In this document: positions 19,981 through 33,198 of the stretch, in pieces | How positions within the stretch are numbered: position 1 is the first letter of the stretch | Layout of the letters: the number at the start of each line of letters is the position of its first letter | From: Paulinella micropora | Lineage: Eukaryota; Cercozoa; Imbricatea; Euglyphida | DNA: 42,397 nt | Assembly: GCA_009731375.1 (NCBI GenBank) | Contig: BJOX01000343.1 | Coordinates: 470,227-512,623 of the forward strand | Direction of reading: 5' to 3' | The notes under the pieces: generated by a model | Told to the model about the DNA's origin: nothing | The model's database searches: none | The model's input: the letters and a program-made list of their open reading frames with translations, nothing else | Position numbers and translations under genes: made by a program

Positions 19981-20129
19981 GGTCACCATCTAGTTAAATC
20001 AATAGCTCTTGAGCTAACGATTTGTATGGATGACCAGAGGTTACAATTAACTTCATTAAATCGAAGGCCTAGGCCTAGTAGTAGTACGTATTATACACAA
20101 ATCAGAAAACACAAGGTTCTTTTGATTTA

Positions 20130-20132
<3 letters not shown>

Positions 20133-20199
<67 letters not shown>

Positions 20200-20218
20200 T
20201 TATTATTACTACTATTAT

Positions 20219-20256
<38 letters not shown>

Positions 20257-20257
20257 G
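20133..20257. repeat. CTA trinucleotide microsatellite
   Basis: About 41 CTA or TTA units, the reverse complement of the TAG array at 19806-19980. A further short CTA run lies at 20742-20780. Confidence 0.95.
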
Positions 20258-20267
20258 GCTAGGCTAG

Positions 20268-20432
20268 GCTAGTAGAGGTAACTGTTTTTTTCTTATTCAG
20301 CCAACGGGGAAAAGGATAAAAATAACCCGATAATGATGCAGAGTTTGCTATCAAAACCGCGTTAATTTATTGTTTTTATCCGAATTACAGCTTCAACATA
20401 AGAGTGGAGGCAGAACGTATTACATAAATCGT
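20268..20432 (+). repeat. Direct repeat of about 160 bp, copy 1
   Basis: Shares GATAAAAATAACCCGATAAT, GCAGAGTTTGCTATCA and CTTCAACATAAGAGTGGAGG with 20582-20745. A shorter third relative (20084-20133, GTATTATACACAAATCAGAA) matches the segment just after copy 1. Non-coding; identity unknown. Confidence 0.8.
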
Positions 20433-20581
20433 AAAACACAAGATTTTTTGATTCAACTGCGATAACTGTAAGGATACCAGATAATGATAATCCACTGTTT
20501 TGCCGGAAAGTTACAACCCTAATTTTTCGATTGGAAAAAATTCCGACAGGGTTCGAGAATCGAAGCTGGGGCTTCAAGATG

Positions 20582-20741
20582 CTAGGCTAGCAGAGGTAAC
20601 TGCTTTTTTTTATTCAGTAAAAGGGAAAAACGATAAAAATAACCCGATAATCATGCAGAGTTTGCTATCATAATCGCGTTAAATTTATGTTCTTATCCGA
20701 ATTAGAGCTTCAACATAAGAGTGGAGGCAGAACGTATTACA

Positions 20742-20745
<4 letters not shown>
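20582..20745 (+). repeat. Direct repeat of about 160 bp, copy 2
   Basis: Second copy of the repeat at 20268-20432 with scattered substitutions. It ends in a CTA run as the upstream arrays do, so the unit probably spread together with the trinucleotide repeat. Confidence 0.8.
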
Positions 20746-22865
<2,120 letters not shown>

Positions 22866-23050
22866 CTGCTTTCCCATACAGAAAATCGCGTCGATTTGAG
22901 TAATTAGCTTTTAGCTATAGCTAGTTTAAATTATGAGCACTCTGACTAGGACTATTAATATTTATGAATTAGTTTCTATTATTTGTACAACGTTTTATTA
23001 TTATTAAAAATTTTCTTGTGAAAAAAAAAATTCTTGTGAAAAAAAAAAGC
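22866..23050 (+). mobile_element. Non-LTR element, 3' tail fragment (L0)
   Basis: CTGCTTTCCCATA ... CGTCGATTTGAGTAATTAGC onward through ACAACGTTTTATTATTATTA and TTCTTGTGAAAAAAA is nearly identical to the 3' untranslated end of the next element (27213-27368). Only the tail is present, head-to-tail with the long copy. The final TTCTTGTGAAAAAA unit is present twice. Confidence 0.88.
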
Positions 23051-23071
23051 GACCGTATCAGCTAAAGCAAG

Positions 23072-23974
23072 ATGGTGACTCGAGGTGAGACATCAAAACC
23101 ACTTGATAACTCCCAGAGCACTTCTGCACGACGACTCGAGACCAGCCCAACCAACGAAGACAACAACAGCAACGCCGACACCAAAAGGCAGACTTCGACA
23201 AACGCAGGAACTTCGACAAATGGACCAACTTCCTCACACCTCCAACCTCAACCCTCTCTCACAACTACATCTCACTCATCTCACACTCACATTCAACAAC
23301 ATGCTATCCCTGCTATCACTATTAATACTGCATCTGCTTCCAGCACAGGTGTGAAAAGGAAGCGCACTGCCTCCGTTCTGCTGTCCTACCCAGCAGCCGA
23401 CCAACCCATCCACCCTTCATCTCAGAAACCGAAGGCAGCGGCACCTGCATCCAGAAAACGCAAAGCCGACGGAATTGAACGACGGGGACGACCTAAGGGA
23501 TCGACTAAAGCAGCTAGTCAAGCCAAACGTGCAGCACTGGCGAACAACACCTCCCTCTCTAGCCCTGCACACACCTCTACAGCTGCCGCTATCTCTTCTC
23601 TCTCCCTTAGCACACACTCCACTCACAGCACACCTAGCAACACTTTTCATCTCTCTATCACTCCATCTAATTCTCCCCCTCATTCTCCTATTATTTCACC
23701 TCTCTCTTCTCCCATTCTTGTACCTTCTCCTCGCCCTGCACCTTGGGTTCATAATAATCCCTTATATGACGACCCCAATGCATGGGCACCCACTCAACCT
23801 CTGCCTCCCTCACCCTCTAACCATGTTACACTATCTATTCCTCTCTCTTCATCTCTATCTCAGGCAACAACTCAAGAAGAAGCCGAATTGCAGGAGCCCG
23901 AAGCCGATACACACTCTACCCATCTCTCTCTCTCTTCTGCTATCCCAACCACCTGCCTCACCTGCTATAAATGA
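23072..23974 (+). pseudogene. Non-LTR element ORF, N-terminal part with AT-hook
   Basis: Starts at ATG 23072 shortly after the element start. It is Ser/Thr/Pro/Asn-rich, with basic clusters GVKRKRTA and ASRKRKADG that could serve nuclear import. An AT-hook core RRGRPKGS (residues about 137-144) would bind the minor groove of AT-rich DNA. The frame ends at 23974 only because of an indel in the TCTCTCTCTC stretch around 23930. The next part of the protein continues in the frame that ends at 25076. Between 23475 and 23930 that second frame is a shadow and should not be read. Confidence 0.75.
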
Positions 23975-25076
23975 AAATAAACATGCACCTCCAGCATCAC
24001 ATGCTGCTTCACCTTCACTATCACTTACACCTGCCTCACCTGACTCTTCACATGCATCACAACACATGCCTGACACTGACCCTCGATCTGGCCCTGACCT
24101 ACAGACAGGCACTACTATCCTTGACATGTTTCCATGCATTGCAACACACCCCACGTGGGAATCATTACCTGTTGAATTACAACGAATCTATCAAACCTCT
24201 GCACACAACAATATCATCAAACCGCTTGCTAGTGCTCTGAGCAGGTGGGATGCAGGCGTTGCTGATGACGCTACCCTGCACAACGCTATCCTCGCCTTCC
24301 TAGCCTTCCCATCACTAGCACTTCAAATGTCTAAACGAAGACCGAGGAAGAAGCTTGAAGCTCAGCTGCAACGCCTCAGCGTGCCATCATCAATCACCTC
24401 CGCCAGCATGCCGGCCCCTCCTGCTGATGATGACCGGCGGCCAAACCTTGATACAAAGGAACGGCTGATCAGGAACATCAAACGCATCACCAAGGGTAAC
24501 AAGACCCATAAATCCGATAAGATTACAAACCTGGATGCGCCTGCGGATATAACTGATTCCAAAGTACAAGAAAAGCTTGCTCATAAGCTGCTGAAGCGAG
24601 CTCCTAGCTCAAACAGCAGCGCTTTACCAAGCCCACCTAGCGTGGTATTGGTAAAAATTGAAGATGCTAATGTACGGGCAGCCATATCCCAGCTCCAGCG
24701 CGATAATCTTAGAGACATTTATGGATGGACGCCCAAGCTCCTCCTATATCTTCTCGACGATCCTAACAGCAAGGATTGCATCATCAGCCTACTATCTCAC
24801 CTTGCACACAACATTCCTGCAATGACGAGACCCCACCTACGTGTCAGAGACTGCATGGGAAAGTGGTACAACGAAAAGAAAGAAAAATTGCGGCCACTCT
24901 CGTGGGGATGTGGCCTCCTTACTATCGTCGATCGCGCCATTACTATCAAGCATGATCGAGCGCCAGGACAAGATACGCTCTTGCACCGTACACAATACGC
25001 TGTAGATCTCAAGCCGCTATCCTCACCATCCAGTCCATCCTCTCCTGCCCAGCAGCCCCTTCCCCAGCCTGCATGA
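23940..25076 (+). pseudogene. Non-LTR element ORF, middle part, reverse transcriptase fingers
   Basis: From about 23940 the coding frame reads PPASPAINENKHAPP, then WESLPVELQRIYQTSAHNNI and a helical segment with basic patch SKRRPRKKLEAQLQRL. The start of the reverse transcriptase follows: LQRDNLRDIYGWTPKLLLYL and EKLRPLSWGCGLLTIVDRAI, corresponding to the K..RPI fingers block of the family. After HRTQYAV the frame drifts into a Ser/Pro run and stops at 25076. The family continuation (SQAAILTIQSILSC) lies in the next frame from about 25007, so a one-base indel lies around 25000-25010. Confidence 0.78.
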
Positions 25077-26713
25077 TCTTGGATGCAGAGAATTTCTTCA
25101 ACAGCAGAGAAAGGAAAGCAATGCTTCAAGCTGCCTACAATCAAGAGAAGCTTAAGTATCACTACGGCTGTATCGACCTACAATATGACAATGATGCGGA
25201 ATCATGGATTGTCTACAAAGATTGGTCAGGGAAGCCATACATTGGCATGGGCCACAACGATGGCTGTAATAAAGGCTGCTCTCTATCAATGGCACTGGCA
25301 TGCAACTCCATGATTGGCCTTACGGAGGAAGCACTTGAGGGTACGCGAGCAGAGTGTATATCGTATGCAGACAACTTTCACTTCGTGGGTACCGATGCGG
25401 AATCAGTCGTCGCTGCCACCAAGAAGTTCATTGCCAATAAGCCTTATGATCTCAACTTCAACATTGAATGCATCCTCTGGCCGTCACGCCATCCACCGCC
25501 ACAATCACTTATCGATTTTGCTACGGAACATGGGAAACCAATCAAGCACGGGTGGACGAAGACGCTCAAGGGCGTAATTGGCGACTTCAAGGACGACGAA
25601 TGGAAGCAAGAGATGATGAGCGAGATATCTAAGGACGTATTATCCAAAATCTTACCTGTCTTTGACGCAAAGATGAGAGAATGGAACATCAAATTGCATT
25701 ACCACACTTTATCCAAAACATTGCCCAGCTATCTTGTTCATCTCATGCGCACCATCCCCACATCTCTCTTCTCAAACATCATCAACAAGATCGATCATCA
25801 CATGCACGACACATTCTTGCATGTCTTTGGTGTAGATGCAGGTGCCTTTCACTCGCTACCTGATGACGTGCAGAACTCAGTTCGTGCTCAAGCCTGCCTG
25901 CCTGTACACTCATGTGGCTTCGGATTGTCTGATGTTAAGGCTCTTGCCCCCATCGCATACGCTGCATCACTTGCAGACGCTGCACCCAGGATTTGGGCCG
26001 CGCTTGAGATAGTGAATCCTAGCTATGCTGCATCCGTTTTGAATGCTGATAATAAGTATCATCCTAACCCTCTCCCTCTCTTCTTAGAAATCTGTCCTAC
26101 TCTGGATCGACTGCGCGCTCAGGCGAATGACAACCCAGTTACAAAGCACTCGGGCGGCATCAACCTCTCCATCCCCATCACCACTCTACTCCCCCTTTGT
26201 GATGACTTTACTTCTCTCTCTTTCCCCTCATTTATACAACACTATGCTCTGCCCTCCTCTCCATACCTATCTGCTCGTGCCGATATTGATAAATATGCTC
26301 TACGTTTTTGCAAATTACAAAAATGCTTTCTTGCTCAGCACAACTTTCAGCGATTTGAGAACTGGCGAGCACGTGACGTCCCCGACGTTGAACGAGCACG
26401 TCAGAACGCTCTACTTGCTGAAGGCGCTAACATTGCTCTTACATGCCCACCCATCCACAGATACCTTGTACTTCAAGATCAGGCATGGGATCTCATGGGA
26501 CAAAGGCGTGCCGGCCTCGTCGACCTATCAAAAGAACGGCCACCCGACCCAGGACCTTATGCTTGCTGCGAATGCAAAGCTACCTTCCTCACTCTCTCTG
26601 CACTTGAAACACACACTGACAACACATGCACACACAAGCGCGGTTCTGCTGCTAAGCTCAAGCATGATGGCCTTGTAAAGCTATTGTATGACGACGTTTC
26701 AAAGGTGGGATGA
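25007..26713 (+). pseudogene. Non-LTR reverse transcriptase catalytic domain, thumb and zinc finger
   Basis: ILDAENFFNSRERKAML (about 25076-25126) is motif A with the first catalytic Asp in a DAxNFFN context. NKGCSLSMALACNSM is the QG-PL-like motif B. ISYADNFHFVG (25358-25390) is motif C, with Asn where most non-LTR enzymes have the second Asp. The thumb-like block LPVHSCGFGLSDVKALAPIA and AYAASLADAAPRI is characteristic of the protist RT family with a GGLGL-type motif. At about 26562-26634 there is a Cys/His finger, CCECKATFLTLSALETHTDN. The ATG at 25073 overlaps the upstream stop, but homology extends before it, so it is not the true start. Confidence 0.82.
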
Positions 26714-27246
26714 ACGCAAAGCTCGAGCCTCGTTACTACAATGACTAGAAACGATGGATCGACCTCGCTGTTTTCACCTCTGCGAATACTACCTCTCCGC
26801 TACAGCTTGACACTGATCTTGCAGTCACCAACCCTATCGCTCCATCCTATGTCGAAGATACCATTCGCGACGTGAATGCTGCCATCGAGAAGCGTGAAAC
26901 CGAAAAAATCAACAAACACGCGGAAGGATGTAAGCAGGCTGGCGCGGAATTCATCCCCTTTGTCATGTCTAGCTTCGGTGGATTTGGAACGCATGCTCAA
27001 GTCTTCATGAGGAACATCGGTGAGCAGGCAGCATTCTACATGCCATCGATCTACAGTCCGGAAGCGTACGTTCTACGGATCAAGACTATTCTTCACTTTG
27101 CAATCCATCGCTGGAATTACATCAACTGGATGCATCAACTCAGGAAGTCCAACTGCCTACATCCGCACAGACTCCCACAGCACAAGAGACGGGCTATCAG
27201 CCTCGCATCTGCTTTCCCATATAGGGAATCTCGTCGATTTGAGTAA
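26714..27246 (+). pseudogene. Non-LTR element C-terminal domain, restriction-like endonuclease candidate
   Basis: After an indel and one in-frame stop near 26745 the frame gives KRWIDLAVFTSANTTS, LDTDLAVTNPIAPSY, IEKRETEKINKHAEGCKQ, and GAEFIPFVMSSFGGFGTHAQ, then a basic end. The pattern D ... D-x-TNP-AP ... E/K-rich helix ... F-PFV-SSFGG is conserved at the C-terminus of related protist reverse transcriptases. It resembles a PD-(D/E)xK restriction-like nuclease, which would nick the target. The fragment L2 (27790-28115) preserves the same block with mostly conservative changes. The nuclease call is inference from pattern, not a demonstrated match. Confidence 0.55.
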
Positions 27247-27368
27247 TTAGCTTTTAGCTATAGCTAGTTTAAATTATGAGCACTCTGACTAGGACTATTA
27301 ATATTTATGAATTAGTTTCTATTATTTGTACAACGTTTTATTATTATTAAAATTTTCTTGTGAAAAAA
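27213..27368 (+). mobile_element. 3' untranslated tail of the non-LTR element
   Basis: Conserved with L0 (22866-23045) and in part with the minus-strand fragment at 37147-37204. Ends in TTCTTGTGAAAAAA. Conservation of this tail across copies suggests a reverse transcriptase recognition region. Confidence 0.8.
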
Positions 27369-27436
27369 GGCAAAAGCAGGAATGAGCACGATATTGTGCA
27401 GTGCACTTCAATTGTAAGGTATGTATTTTTTTTTCA

Positions 27437-27786
27437 ATTCCGATATTGCGATGGACAGGAGTGTCTCGGTTTGGTGCTTTCTTTAAAGGAATTAGACTAC
27501 TTAGGATGGGCCACTGGGTTCGATTTGAAAAGCTGACTCTTTGCCGCAAGGAAACCAATTTAACCTGGGATCTTATTGGCGCTGGTACTGACGCTGAAGC
27601 TCGCTGACTTGTCTGAAACAACACGGCCAGAGAGGGGTCCTATATCTACTCTTCCATTCTTGTTCACACTGAACTTATTGCATGCTTTGTCTGTAGGTCT
27701 GCATTTATCAGTGCATGATCTGTCTTTCAGTTCCATCGACCATTGTTGCACATTGTCTATATTGCAGTTTTGTAAGTGAGAAAAAA
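27437..27786 (-). repeat. Inverted duplication, left arm (350 bp)
   Basis: This arm is the reverse complement of 28162-28511 with few differences. It also carries, at 27369-27391, a 23-bp piece that is the inverse of 28137-28159, but not in collinear order. On the minus strand it contains the same cysteine-bearing frame as the right arm (QQWSMELKDRSCTDKC). Confidence 0.9.
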
Positions 27787-28126
27787 AAATCAACTAACAC
27801 GCGGAAGGATGCAGGCAAGCCGGCGCTGAATTTATCCCGTTTGTCATGTCTAGCTTCGGTGGCTTCGGAATGCATGCTCAAGTCTTCATGAAGAACCTTG
27901 GCGAACAAGCAGCTTTTCACATGCAGTCGATCTACACGCCGCACGGATATGCTCTACGGATCAAAGCTATTCTGCACTTCGCAATCCATCGATGGAACTA
28001 CATCAACTGGATGCACCAGCTCAAGAAATCCAACCGCTTACACCCACACACACTGCCACAGCACAAGCGGCGACCCATCAGACTCGCCTCTTGCTTTCCC
28101 TATCGTAATGTATAATTAGATAATGC
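27787..28126 (+). mobile_element. Non-LTR element C-terminal fragment (L2)
   Basis: Begins at ATCAACTAACACGCGGAAGG, matching 26904 onward of the long copy, and continues through FIPFVMSSFGGFGMHAQVFM to KRRPIRLASCFPYRN. The 3' tail is missing or diverged after 28110. Its left junction falls in an A-run shared with the flanking inverted repeat. It stops at a ten-base gap. Confidence 0.85.
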
Positions 28127-28161
28127 NNNNNNNNNNTCGTGCTCATTCCGGCTTTTGCCTA

Positions 28162-28511
28162 TTTTTTCTCACTTACAAAACTGCAATATAGACAATGGGC
28201 AACAATGGTCGATGGAACTGAAAGACAGATCATGCACTGATAAATGCAGACCTACAGACAAAGCATGCAATAAGTTCAGTGTGAACAAGAATGGAAGAGT
28301 AGATATAGGACCCCTCTCTGGCCGTGTTGTTTCAGACAAGTCAGCGAGCTTCAGCGTCAGTACCAGCGCCAATAAGATCCCAGGTTAAATTCGTTTCCTT
28401 GCGGCAAAGAGGCAGCTTTTCAAATCGAACCCAGTGGCCCATCCTACGTAGTCTAATTCCTTTAAAGAAAGCACCAAACCGAGACACTCCTGTCCATCGC
28501 AATATCGGAAT
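28162..28511 (+). repeat. Inverted duplication, right arm, at the 5' border of the RGS gene
   Basis: Mirror of 27437-27786. It diverges from the left arm at the ATG taken as the start of the RGS gene (28510). It contains an open stretch 28193-28388 with several cysteines (SCTDKCRPTDKACN), bounded by a possible AG acceptor and CAG-GTTAAA donor. This could be an upstream exon or part of the promoter and 5' UTR. No TATA box is evident. Confidence 0.8.
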
Positions 28512-28791
28512 GGCGCACTGCTTCCACCCGATTTGGTTTCTGCTCGCTCTCACAGATGCACTTTTTCTGATGGCTTCATGTTTTCTGCTCACAAACTGGT
28601 GGAGCCAGGAAACCCCGCAGGGAAAGGCCCGTCGCTCTTCGTTCATACTCGCACAAACCATTCAAGTGATACTTGCGCTGCAGCTGTGGCTGCTGTGTGA
28701 CGAAGTCGGCATTGAAAGATTTTCAGTGAAGTTGATGGATGAGATTGTGTTCTGGGTTACTTTCTATGGCTTCTGCATGACCATTGCCAAG
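28510..28791 (+). CDS. RGS gene exon 1: membrane segments 1-3
   Basis: Starts [20 protein letters not shown]. Three hydrophobic stretches lie at about residues 7-28, 46-70 and 75-93. The exon ends ATTGCCAAG with donor GTAACT, phase 0. The frame is open upstream without an earlier ATG to 28324, so an upstream exon is possible. Intron 1 is CA and CT microsatellite with a ten-base gap. Confidence 0.75.
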
Positions 28792-28871
28792 GTAACTCCC
28801 ATCCAAACCCCATCTCACCTTGNNNNNNNNNNACAAACACACACACGCACACACACACACATACACATCCT

Positions 28872-28913
<42 letters not shown>

Positions 28914-28991
28914 GCACACACACACACACACACTCTCTCTCTCTCACACACACACTCTCTCTCTCTCACGCACACACTCTATCTCTCTCTC

Positions 28992-29038
<47 letters not shown>

Positions 29039-29259
29039 GAATATCTTCAACGGCAGCCATCTCTGCCTGCGAGCTTTGCTCTGCATGATGTGCCTGGCTG
29101 TGGTCGACTGTGTGGCGCTCAGCCTGTCGGAGCGCGTAGTGGATCAAGAGGCCAAGTCCCTGTTGCAGCTCCTTTCTGTCAGTGTAGCGCTCGTGGCGCT
29201 GTTTCTGGTGAGTGATTTGTGTGTGTGTGTGTGTGTTTGAGAGCGAGAGCGAGCGAGGG

Positions 29260-29320
<61 letters not shown>

Positions 29321-29341
29321 CAGAGAGCGAGAGCGAGAGAG

Positions 29342-29381
<40 letters not shown>

Positions 29382-29424
29382 TTAGACAGACAGACAGACA
29401 GAGAGGCAGAGAGATAGAGAACAG

Positions 29425-29461
<37 letters not shown>

Positions 29462-29543
29462 TATAGATAGAATAGATAGAATAGATAGAAGTGATAGAAG
29501 TGATAGAATAGATAGAATAGATAGAATAGATAGAATAGATAGA

Positions 29544-29580
<37 letters not shown>

Positions 29581-29668
29581 TAGAGAGATAGAGAGATAGA
29601 GAGATAGGTAGGTAGGTAGGTGGGTAGGTAGATAGGTAGATAGGTAGATAGGTAGATAGGTAGATAGG

Positions 29669-29756
<88 letters not shown>

Positions 29757-29996
29757 NNNNNNNNNNNNNNNNNNNNNNNNNNNNNNNNNNNNNNNNNNNN
29801 NNNNNNNNNNNNNNNNNNNNNNNNNNNNNNNNNNNNNNNNNNNNNNNNNNNNNNNNNNNNNNNNNNNNNNNNNNNNNNNNNNNNNNNNNNNNNNNNNNNN
29901 NNNNNNNNNNNNNNNNNNNNNNNNNNNNNNNNNNNNNAGGGAGGGAGAGAGTGCAGAGGGCGAGAGGAGTGTGAGATGGTTAGAGGTGTGTGTGTA

Positions 29997-30033
<37 letters not shown>

Positions 30034-30091
30034 TAGATAGAGAGAGAGAGAGGGAGGGAGAGGGAGAGTTTGTGTTTGTGTTTGTTTTAGA

Positions 30092-30134
<43 letters not shown>

Positions 30135-32020
30135 GCAGACAGACACACACACCCTGGAAACCATGTAGTGCACGTGTCTGTTCACATGCTGTTCTGGCAG
30201 CTGTCGCTGGCGGCCTGTCACACGGCGCGCTGGTCCTCGACGCAGCTGCCCTTGGTGGTGATGCTTTTCAGCCTCGTCGCCGCCGCCTGCATCGTCCTGC
30301 GCCTCTTTACCACCCCTGCTTGGTACCACCTGGTCTTTTTCGTCTCCATGGGAGTCATGATCGTGGTGGAGACCTTCGCAGAAATCGTCTTCCGCGAGAA
30401 CGAGTTCCAGGAGAAAAACATGCAGTTTTCCACACCGGCAGAGGCGATTGCCTGGCTACAGAAGAACATAGCGCTCACCAAGGGCGAAGAGGACGTACCG
30501 CTGACTTTGGAGAACGTACTGGGCAACAAACTCAACGCGCCGTTCGACCTCGCCACCTTCTACGACTACCTCAAGTCGGTCCACGCGGAAGAGAGTGTGG
30601 ACTTCTTGCTCGATTTCGAAGACCGGGTGGTGGAAGCAAAATCCCTCGCCAAGCTGAGACAAGGCATAAGCTATTTGTTCGAGAACTACCTGGTGCTTGG
30701 AGCCCCGCGCCAGCTGAATCTGTCAGCCAAGCTCACTGCAGCCGTCGCTCACACCTTCGAGGACGCCGGGCTGCTCCCACAGGCTGACTCTTCGAAATCA
30801 GCCAACGGTGCAGTTCCTGACTGGGAAAGGCTGGCCAGCAGGAACTCGATCCTCAGCAAAGCTACACTGGCAACGATCAAGCTCACAACGCACTATGCGC
30901 CAGGGGAGAATCTGCCGGTGCCGCTACAAAAAGTAGCCGTAGAATTGCCCTTGTTGAAAGCCGGAGCGCAAATTGATATGTCTAAATGGATAGGACGGGA
31001 CGACCAGTCACTTGAGATTGACCGGGTGACTTGGGCCTTCGCAATCTTGGTGCGCGTTCAGGTGGTGATTCTGGACTTGGTGCGCAGTGACCAGTTCGTG
31101 CGCTTTCTAAACGCGCGTCTGATCTTCTCCAACGTCAGCCTAGCACAGAGCATGGCCTTCTGGATGTGCCACAGGCCGCTCCCGACCCTGAAGCAGTTCT
31201 TTACCTACCCCGAACCCATCAACTTGATGGAGAGCCGTCTAACCAATCTGCTCAGTTGGTGGTGGATGTGGATCGCGCTTTTCGTCGATACCACTTTCGA
31301 CTACCCTTACCTCTACTTCTACCTCCTGTATGGCTTTGCTGTTCGCAGCGTGTCCGGCCCTCGCCTCTCCCCTGACTCCTTGCTCATCCACTGCTGCCTG
31401 CGCCAGTGGGTGTTGCGTCTGCGCCTGCTGGCCGATAAGTTCTACCCATCGCCCCCTCGACGCTTCGCCCAGGTTCTAGGCTTCATTGCAGTCTTTTTCG
31501 GGCTAGTTCTCCGATTTGCTCGTCCGTCCAACACTCGGCTAGTGATCGCGGCGCAGCTGTGCATGTTCATGTTCAGCATGATTGCCTATGTCGCCGCTGC
31601 CTTCGACTACTGCCTTGGCTGCTACATGTTCAAGCTCTTGATACTGCTGGGACTGGTGCCTGAGAGTATCTGTGCCAAGTGCCGCATCACCTACCACCCC
31701 ACGCGGACGATGCCAGGCGAGTCATCTTTTCCATCCAACTTCCTAACGCACATGACCACCGAAAGGAACTTGGTGGCGACCGAATCGGATCATAATCCAT
31801 CCAGTCGATCCTCAGCGACCGTGGAGAAGCCTGGTAATTGCAACGCGCATGCTCGCCAAATCTCAACGATCGTCCCGGACCTCAGACTCGCCGAATCGAA
31901 TAGTTCTGGCGTCGAGTTTGTGAATCTCAATCCAGCGAACACAGGCGAAGGAGCGGAGCAGACCACAGGTGTAAGACTATCAACCCTTGACCTTGGGAAC
32001 AGCTTCAGGCTCTGCGGTCC

Positions 32021-32063
<43 letters not shown>

Positions 32064-32345
32064 TACACACACAAACACACACACATACACACATACACAC
32101 ACACACACACACACACCCACACCCACACTGTCATATATGAGTAAAAAAATATTCCTGTGCATACATACAGAATCCGAGGTCCCTTGCCTCTCTAAAGCCC
32201 CTAGCCCCAGCTCGGCTGTTAGACAAATGACGCCGGCTGACTCCTATCATCAGTCTAGAAAAATTATCTCATTCCTTGCGGCCCATAGTACGTTACCGGC
32301 AGACAAACAGCTACCCGAAGGCGACTTGGTGTCCGATGATACAGG

Positions 32346-32414
<69 letters not shown>

Positions 32415-32481
32415 ACAGACAGACAGAGAGACAGAGACAGAGACAGAGACAGAGACATACACATACACACACACACACAGC

Positions 32482-32545
<64 letters not shown>

Positions 32546-32640
32546 AAGAAAGAAAGAAAGGAAGGAAGGAAGGAAGGAAGGAAGGAAGGAAGGAAGGAAG
32601 AAACAAACAAACAAACAAACAAACAAACAAACAAACAACA

Positions 32641-32672
<32 letters not shown>

Positions 32673-33013
32673 AAAGAAAAGAAAGAAGAGAGAAGACACT
32701 GGTTGATCGATCGCTTGATTGATTGATTGATTGATTCATTCATTGAGTGAGTGATTGATTGATTTGATTGCTTGCTTGCTTGCTTGCTCGCTCGCTCGCT
32801 CGCTCGCTTGCTTGCTTGCTTGCTTGATCGATCGAATCGATCGATCGATTCGATCGATCGAATCGATCGATCGAATCGATCGATCGAATCGATCCATGGA
32901 TCGATCGATCGAATCGATGATTGGTTGATTGATTGATTGGTTAGTAGGTTGATTGATTGATCGATTGATTATCTGATTCAGTGATTGCTTGTTAACCGAT
33001 TGATTATCAGTCT

Positions 33014-33060
<47 letters not shown>

Positions 33061-33079
33061 TTCTTTCTTTCTTTCTTTC

Positions 33080-33112
<33 letters not shown>

Positions 33113-33114
33113 TT

Positions 33115-33198
<84 letters not shown>

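Larger units (their letters stand above)
23051..27368 (+). mobile_element. Non-LTR retrotransposon L1copy (4.3 kb, frameshifted)
   Basis: The element runs from GCGACCGTATCAGC just after the L0 tail to its own tail TTTTCTTGTGAAAAAA. There are no LTRs, one long coding region and a short A-rich 3' end. The coding region contains an AT-hook, reverse transcriptase, Cys/His finger and a restriction-like endonuclease candidate. This order resembles the single-ORF non-LTR elements known from algae, oomycetes and other protists. Confidence 0.85.

Noticed and set aside
19341-19997. Long frames of YVCM, HTYI, V or L repeats
   Set aside because: They are translations of CATA and TAG microsatellites and remain open because these repeats lack stop codons in those phases. 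The only real coding part is the gag start at 19350-19517.
20540-20580. tRNA B-box or SINE promoter (GGGTTCGAGAATCG)
   Set aside because: It departs from GGTTCGANTCC at critical positions, and no A-box or cloverleaf is found upstream.
23475-23930. Leu/Pro/His-rich N-terminal part of the frame 23475-25076
   Set aside because: It is the shadow of the AT-hook frame 23072-23974. Only the part from about 23940 belongs to the element protein.
25073-26713. A separate gene starting at ATG 25073
   Set aside because: Reverse transcriptase sequence related to the family continues upstream of this ATG in the same frame and before that in the previous frame, so the ATG overlapping the stop is a by-product of a frameshift. 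Programmed reinitiation cannot be excluded but is less likely given other indels.
29144-30148. Several-hundred-codon frames rich in LS, HT or SIY (also at 32264-33341, 33350-35128, 39131-40092, 40396-41130)
   Set aside because: They read through microsatellites and N gaps and have no non-repetitive domain.
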